This document shows positions 17,409 through 20,657 of a stretch of DNA of 20,657 nt, in pieces. The notes under the pieces were generated by a model. It ran no database searches and was not told where the DNA came from. It saw only the letters and a program-made list of their open reading frames with translations. How positions within the stretch are numbered: position 1 is the stretch's first letter; every line of letters begins with the position of its first letter. Made by a program: the position numbers and the translations under genes. Origin of the DNA: a virus; IMG/VR virus record IMGVR_UViG_3300031801_000036, positions 1 to 20,657 of that record. One strand, 5' to 3'.

Positions 17409-18311
17409 ATGGCACTGACTAAATTAAAATCAAGCGGGATCGCTGATGGCGCGGTGACTGCGTCCGACATTGCGGCTAACTCAATCACGGTCGCGCAAAT
17501 GTCTCGGGCTGGTACGAGCGGTCAATTGCTGACCAGCGCGGGTACTGGTGCTGATGCTGCTTGGGCTGCTGCTCCTGCCGGTGGTATAGCGGCATCTGAA
17601 ATGAAAGGTTGGCGTATCCGTCCAATTTTTACTTGGGAGAGTACAACAACCATTAAGTTAAATGGCGTTTTCTTGTACCAACATAATGGTACGACAACGC
17701 AAATCCTTACTGGGACAGATATTACTTTTACACGCTCCGATACAAGTAGTGTGGCTCAATATAATTATCTTTACATTGATGATAGCGCGGTTGTGACTGC
17801 AGGTAACACGACTATCACTGCTAGCGAATTGATTAGTAGCCCAACGGCACCCACACTCAACACAACTAAGGGTGGTTTTTACAACGGAAACGACAGGTGC
17901 ATATACGCATTCAAACAAGATGCGTCGGATGACATTGATCGTTTTTCAATTGCCGGCTTGCAACTTCCGGGAGTTATAGTGTCAGAGACCGCTTTCGGGT
18001 ATGAAAGTAATTCTGGTGCTGGTTATGGGACGGGTTGGCATCAGTATACTATTGCCGCAGCTAATCTACCACGACCTTGCGGCCCTGCTGGGTTGGCTGT
18101 TGGATTGTATACTAAACTCGGCGGTGCTCATTCAACTATGTATGTTGGTCCTGATTCACTGGATTGGGATATGTTTGTTGTCGCGGGTTCGTTCACCGTG
18201 AATGCACCAGTAAACAGTAGTGGCCGGCTTAATGTCAGATCAGATTATGCGCACTCTTCGTATTCGCACGTCTTTACTGCCATAGGATGGGCAATGAGTC
18301 CATTTTTATGA
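17409..18311 (+). CDS. Tail fibre / receptor-binding protein
   Basis: This is a 300-aa protein. The N-terminus (KLKSSGIADGAVTASDIAA, SITVAQMS, QLLTSAGTGADAAW) uses the same SGIADGAVTASDIA-style repeats as the LamG protein, which suggests a shared docking mode. Residues about 60-300 are beta-rich with WRIRPIFTWES, YLYIDDSAVVTAGN and a final HVFTAIGWAMSPFL strand, a plausible receptor-binding head that I do not recognise. The codons in the C-terminal two thirds favour TTT, TAT and GTT more than the core genes do, as in the LamG domain. It is followed by a chaperone-like gene, giving a second fibre-chaperone pair. Confidence 0.7.
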   Translation: MALTKLKSSGIADGAVTASDIAANSITVAQMSRAGTSGQLLTSAGTGADAAWAAAPAGGIAASEMKGWRIRPIFTWESTTTIKLNGVFLYQHNGTTTQILTGTDITFTRSDTSSVAQYNYLYIDDSAVVTAGNTTITASELISSPTAPTLNTTKGGFYNGNDRCIYAFKQDASDDIDRFSIAGLQLPGVIVSETAFGYESNSGAGYGTGWHQYTIAAANLPRPCGPAGLAVGLYTKLGGAHSTMYVGPDSLDWDMFVVAGSFTVNAPVNSSGRLNVRSDYAHSSYSHVFTAIGWAMSPFL

Positions 18312-18320
18312 GGAAGAAAA

Positions 18321-18536
18321 ATGTTTAAAACATGGCAAGACGTACGAAAAGTACGCGATCAACTTTTGCAGATGAGCGACGGAGCATTCTTTGTTGCGGC
18401 GGAAGCAGGAGTGGAACTGGATGGTGTTATGAAAACCTACCGCAATGATTTACGAGATGTAACTGATATTTTTGCTAACCCAGAAGACGTGATCTTGCCT
18501 GATCCGTGGGCTAATCCTCCTGTTGAGATTCGCTAA
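18321..18536 (+). CDS. Small phage tail assembly chaperone-like protein
   Basis: This 71-aa protein matches the layout of small tail assembly chaperones located after fibre genes: a helical start with VRDQLLQMSD, then MKTYRNDLRDVTDIFANPED and a Pro-rich tail LPDPWANPP. In the family the core is R..LL..sD ... YR..LRD. The tail fibre chaperone role is inferred. A GAGGAAG binding site precedes the ATG. The stop overlaps the next ATG (TAATG at 18534-18538), so it is translationally coupled to the small membrane protein downstream. Confidence 0.6.
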   Translation: MFKTWQDVRKVRDQLLQMSDGAFFVAAEAGVELDGVMKTYRNDLRDVTDIFANPEDVILPDPWANPPVEIR

Positions 18537-18697
18537 TGTTCGTCTTCGCCTTCTCAGTGCTTCGCACGATCCACTGGTTCTTGATCCCGGCGCTTGTGAT
18601 ATGGATGGCAGTGGCACCGGATAACTTTTTACCCGCCTGTCTCGAAGAGGCAAAAGAGGCAATGAGCCAGCGGTTCAGCGGTGGGTACTTCGGATAA
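18536..18697 (+). CDS. 53-aa single-span membrane protein
   Basis: The frame starts with ATG at 18536 inside the previous stop and ends at TAA 18695-18697, which overlaps the next ATG. The first 28 residues (FAFSVLRTIHWFLIPALVIW and a few more) form one strong hydrophobic segment. The rest is a short polar, partly acidic tail with FLPACLEEAKEAM. Both TAATG junctions and the gap-free packing argue that this is a real gene. It is in the position of the small lysis-region membrane proteins of podoviruses; function is unknown. A holin accessory, antiholin or superinfection role would all be possible. Confidence 0.6.
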   Translation: MFVFAFSVLRTIHWFLIPALVIWMAVAPDNFLPACLEEAKEAMSQRFSGGYFG

Positions 18698-19053
18698 TGA
18701 AACGCCCGCTCTTCGCTCTGGCATTACTCTTCGCAGTGTCAAGTGCGTCAGCGCAACTGTATCCGCAACGTGGAATGTTCAACATGTTATGCGCGAAGGA
18801 ATCATCGGAGATGTTCGATGCGCTGGAGAAGAGGGTAGGCGAACGAATTGCATATCATCTCGTGCTGACCTCAACAAAGAGCGTTAACTTCTCAATGTGG
18901 ATAACCGAGAACAAAGCAAACAAAACAATCACTGTACTTGTGACGCGCACAACCGCAGCGGGGTCAGAGACATGCATGGTATGGGGTGGCTCGGAGATAA
19001 TACCGCTCGACAATCCACCAATCGGCACACCAAAGAATCAAACCGATGTCTGA
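18697..19053 (+). CDS. Exported small protein with signal peptide and two cysteines
   Basis: This is a 118-aa protein. Residues 1-19 are a clear Sec signal peptide: basic MKR, a Leu/Ala/Phe core, and an ASA cleavage motif before Q20. No lipobox cysteine is present, so a soluble periplasmic product is expected, of about 99 residues. Two cysteines (C32 and C93) could form a disulfide. The mature part contains a helical stretch (SSEMFDALEKRVGERIAYH) and strands (ITVLVTRTTAAGSETCMVWGG). The family is not recognised. The position between membrane-protein genes and the holin suggests an envelope or lysis function. It overlaps the next gene by 8 bases. Confidence 0.65.
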   Translation: MKRPLFALALLFAVSSASAQLYPQRGMFNMLCAKESSEMFDALEKRVGERIAYHLVLTSTKSVNFSMWITENKANKTITVLVTRTTAAGSETCMVWGGSEIIPLDNPPIGTPKNQTDV

Positions 19054-19330
19054 GTACACCGGGCCCGAGCGTCGTGGTAATGGCGGTGGGTTCACCTTTT
19101 CCAAATCATTGAATCTAAGCCATTTATTAGTGACTGCAACCATGGTGTTCGGGGGTATTAGTTATGTGTCGGGCATCGACACCGAGGTTCAACTACTCGA
19201 AACCAAGTTACTCGCGCTCGAGCGTTCGGTAGATAAATCCGAAGAACGTGCGGGTGAGGCGTTCAACGAACTAAAGACCGCAATCCAGAGGCTCGGAATA
19301 AAGATCGATAGACTAACCGTAAGAGGATAA
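19046..19330 (+). CDS. Single-span membrane protein with coiled coil (spanin-like or holin accessory)
   Basis: This is a 94-aa protein. A polar N-terminus begins SEYTGPERRG, typical of small phage membrane proteins with a cytoplasmic N-terminus. One hydrophobic span lies at about residues 24-44 (LSHLLVTATMVFGGISYVSG). Residues 45-92 form a heptad-like helical region (VQLLETKLLALERSV and onward), predicted to lie in the periplasm. This layout resembles an inner-membrane spanin or a holin-associated protein, but no partner lipoprotein was seen. The start overlaps the preceding stop by 8 bases. Confidence 0.6.
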   Translation: MSEYTGPERRGNGGGFTFSKSLNLSHLLVTATMVFGGISYVSGIDTEVQLLETKLLALERSVDKSEERAGEAFNELKTAIQRLGIKIDRLTVRG

Positions 19331-19332
19331 CG

Positions 19333-19446
19333 ATGAAACAACTAAAAGTGTGGTGGAACAATCAATCGACGAGCTTTAAGTTAGTCGCTGGTGTTGCAGC
19401 GTTCGCCGTTGCCATCGCGATTTTCCAAGGGATAACTGGCGCGTGA
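19333..19446 (+). CDS. 37-aa small membrane protein
   Basis: The ATG at 19333 has a good AGAGG binding site at 19322-19326, six bases upstream. The product has a short basic, Trp-containing head (KQLKVWWNN) and one hydrophobic span at about residues 17-31 (LVAGVAAFAVAIAIF). Its TGA overlaps the GTG start of the holin gene (GTGA at 19443-19446). The tight junctions on both sides support it as a real gene. Coupling to the holin suggests an antiholin or holin partner; that role is not proved. Confidence 0.6.
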   Translation: MKQLKVWWNNQSTSFKLVAGVAAFAVAIAIFQGITGA

Positions 19447-19847
19447 AACTCGACCTCTTCGGTGTTGGCAAGGTTGCCGACTCCGTGATGGGTGGACTCG
19501 ATGAGCTCTTTACCTCTGATGAGGAGCGAGCCCTAGCGCGAATACGCGTACTCGAGATTCTTGCAAAAGCAGATAACGCGCAGACCTACATCAACGCAAT
19601 CGACGCGCAGTCAAATCATTTTTGGCAGTACGGGTGGCGCCCGTCAATCGCCTGGGCGGGTACTGCTGCCCTGGTGTATTCGTGGATTGGCAAACCGCTC
19701 TTGTTAACCATCTACGCGGCGACCGGATGGGCACCGTTAATTCTTTCTTTGCCTGATGTCCCAATGGACGCGATCACACCCATCATCATCGGTATGCTGG
19801 GTCTTGGCGCGATGCGTTCTTTTGACAAAAATAAAGCGCGCCAGTAA
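19443..19847 (+). CDS. Three-transmembrane phage holin
   Basis: This 134-aa protein has the GTA/phage 3TM holin pattern: an N-terminal amphipathic and acidic region (residues 1-55), then FWQYGWRPSIAW (W65-R66-P67), hydrophobic helices at about 68-83, 84-100 and 109-126, and the closing LGLGAMRSFDK. The WRP and G.RS signatures are diagnostic for the family. Holins permeabilise the inner membrane to time lysis. No endolysin gene lies in the window. The GTG start at 19443 overlaps the preceding stop by four bases and keeps the conserved N-terminal length. Confidence 0.85.
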   Translation: MKLDLFGVGKVADSVMGGLDELFTSDEERALARIRVLEILAKADNAQTYINAIDAQSNHFWQYGWRPSIAWAGTAALVYSWIGKPLLLTIYAATGWAPLILSLPDVPMDAITPIIIGMLGLGAMRSFDKNKARQ

Positions 19848-20103
19848 ATGCTCCCACACTCTCATCCGAGTTGTGTGGGTCGATTCAGACCAGACAGCGG
19901 GTTGGTCTGAGCATAAGCGCGACCAGGCGCAACACAACCTTCTCTATTCCTACGGGCTACTCGTCGATAAAGACGAGGACTACCTCTATATCGCAGACAC
20001 GCACATGGGCGGCGACACCTGGGGTGGCTTATCCAGGTTCCCCCTGGGGTGCGTGCATAAGGTTGAAACAATGATAAAGGGAGTTCCGTGCAAGCCATGT
20101 TAG
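19822..20103 (+). CDS. Small conserved phage protein with V-W-V-D-S ... G-W motif; start uncertain
   Basis: The open frame ending at TAG 20101-20103 carries a compact beta-rich sequence: RVVWVDSDQTAGW at about 19867-19905, then a helix, SYGLLVDKDEDYLYIADTH and WGGLSRFPLG. Small phage proteins with V.W.DS...GW followed by an aqueous strand set are common beside lysis or replication genes; the function is unknown. The start is unclear. The only ATG in frame is 19756, which would overlap the holin by 92 bases. TTG 19822 and GTG 19873 are alternatives, and none has a good ribosome binding site. The C-terminal part is the well-supported portion. Confidence 0.6.
   Translation: MTKIKRASKCSHTLIRVVWVDSDQTAGWSEHKRDQAQHNLLYSYGLLVDKDEDYLYIADTHMGGDTWGGLSRFPLGCVHKVETMIKGVPCKPC
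19853..19879 (+). promoter_or_regulatory. Hairpin at the holin stop / downstream gene start
   Basis: CCCACAC (19853-19859) pairs perfectly with GTGTGGG (19873-19879), and CTC (19861-19863) with GAG (19868-19870) around an ATCC loop. No T-tract follows, so it is not a typical terminator. It covers the GTG at 19873, a possible start of the next gene, and could control its translation or stabilise RNA after the holin stop. Confidence 0.45.
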
Positions 20104-20657
20104 AAGCTAAAGTCGTCCTTAATGCACTCGAAGAAACAGATGGCAACCAAAGCGCTGCCGCAAGATTGTTGCAAGTGCCGCGTACCACATTCCGCAAAGC
20201 GATTAAACGGATTCGTACGGCAGGAACAATAGAAAAGAACGGTATCGATTTTCCAGAGATACCCGAGGACGATATACCCGTCGATCAAATCATCGATCAG
20301 ATGTCGCGACGATTCACACGGCGACAACAAGCCTACCGCGCCAGGCAGTGGATGCGTTACAAGGTGAAAGAAAAGAAACCTATCGGCATTGCGTGGGTCG
20401 GTGATCCTCACGTTGACTCGAACGGTTGCAATTGGCCGCTGCTGCGCGAGCACTGTCGGATCATGGCAGATACCCCTGGACTGTACGGCGCGTCGATTGG
20501 CGACCATAGCGACAACTGGGTGGGGCGTCTTACCCGCCTGTACGCAGAATCAGAACAGTCTCGGAGCACGGCAATTAAGCTGGTCGATTGGCTGCTGCGT
20601 GATAGCGGTGTCAACTGGATGCTATTGTTACGCGGCAACCATGACATGTGGACAAAC
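20088..20657 (+). CDS. HTH plus calcineurin-like metallophosphoesterase, partial at window end
   Basis: The frame runs open to the window edge (190 residues seen). Residues about 12-40 form a Fis-type helix-turn-helix (NQSAAARLLQVPRTTFRKAI). A basic linker follows at about 70-95. The catalytic domain shows three metal-binding motifs of calcineurin-like phosphoesterases: G105-D-P-H108-x-D110, G138-D-H-S-D142-N143 and G183-N-H-D186. Such enzymes cleave phosphodiesters or nucleotides. The DNA-binding head suggests DNA or nucleic-acid substrates, an inference. GGGAG at 20079-20083 fits GTG 20088; ATG 20097 is the alternative start and would shorten the overlap with the upstream gene from 16 to 7 bases. 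Confidence 0.85.
   Translation, partial: MQAMLEAKVVLNALEETDGNQSAAARLLQVPRTTFRKAIKRIRTAGTIEKNGIDFPEIPEDDIPVDQIIDQMSRRFTRRQQAYRARQWMRYKVKEKKPIGIAWVGDPHVDSNGCNWPLLREHCRIMADTPGLYGASIGDHSDNWVGRLTRLYAESEQSRSTAIKLVDWLLRDSGVNWMLLLRGNHDMWTN

Noticed and set aside
20017-20038. ACCTGG/CCAGGT inverted repeat
   Set aside because: A six-base stem with a 10-base loop inside coding sequence, with no T-tract or other regulatory context.

Overview
The window is a stretch of a tailed double-stranded DNA phage genome with a podovirus (T7-like) virion module. Every convincing gene is on the + strand. The evidence is the order of recognisable products: the end of an upstream gene (probably capsid), a hairpin terminator, tail tubular protein A, tail tubular protein B, a short helical internal virion protein, three very large internal/ejection proteins, a T7-type tail fibre, a set of further tail-fibre or receptor-binding proteins, a run of small membrane or exported proteins ending in a three-helix holin, a small conserved protein, and the start of a metallophosphoesterase. 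The style of the fibre domains (SAT heptads, GTADVV repeats, LamG domain, receptor-binding C-termini) resembles phages of marine or aquatic bacteria. The host cannot be named from this window, and no RNA polymerase, terminase or integrase lies in it.

Layout: 1-98 tail of an upstream gene; 99-191 intergenic with a strong UUCG hairpin terminator; 192-2422 tail tube/nozzle; 2425-12681 internal core (258, 1160, 1187 and 812 aa), largely linked by TAATG or ATGA overlaps; 12682-18536 adsorption apparatus (T7-type fibre, beta-sandwich protein, LamG protein, three more fibre-like proteins and two small chaperone-like proteins); 18536-19847 envelope/lysis cassette of five small overlapping genes; 19822-20657 a DS..GW protein and an HTH plus calcineurin-like phosphoesterase cut by the window edge. 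The only clear terminator sits at the position of the T7 T-phi terminator, between capsid and gene 11, which suggests one long late transcript with translational coupling.

The most unusual gene is the 1187-aa protein at 6683-10246. It sits in the position of an internal virion (ejected) protein but carries a ParB-like domain (signature VVDGHQR at 440-446) and a RelA/SpoT-type nucleotidyltransferase domain (R855-x-K857...S861-I-x-x-K865, D879-x-x-R882, E935-V-Q-I). It therefore looks like a polyvalent protein delivered with the DNA, possibly a virion-borne alarmone synthetase or RNA/nucleotide pyrophosphokinase. Between its two enzymatic halves, a +1 frame reads as a more natural helical protein for about 40 codons and then stops at 8919-8921. 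This suggests either frameshifting that makes a product without the Rel domain, or a past fusion or indel. The gp16-like function seems split between this protein and the 812-aa protein that follows.
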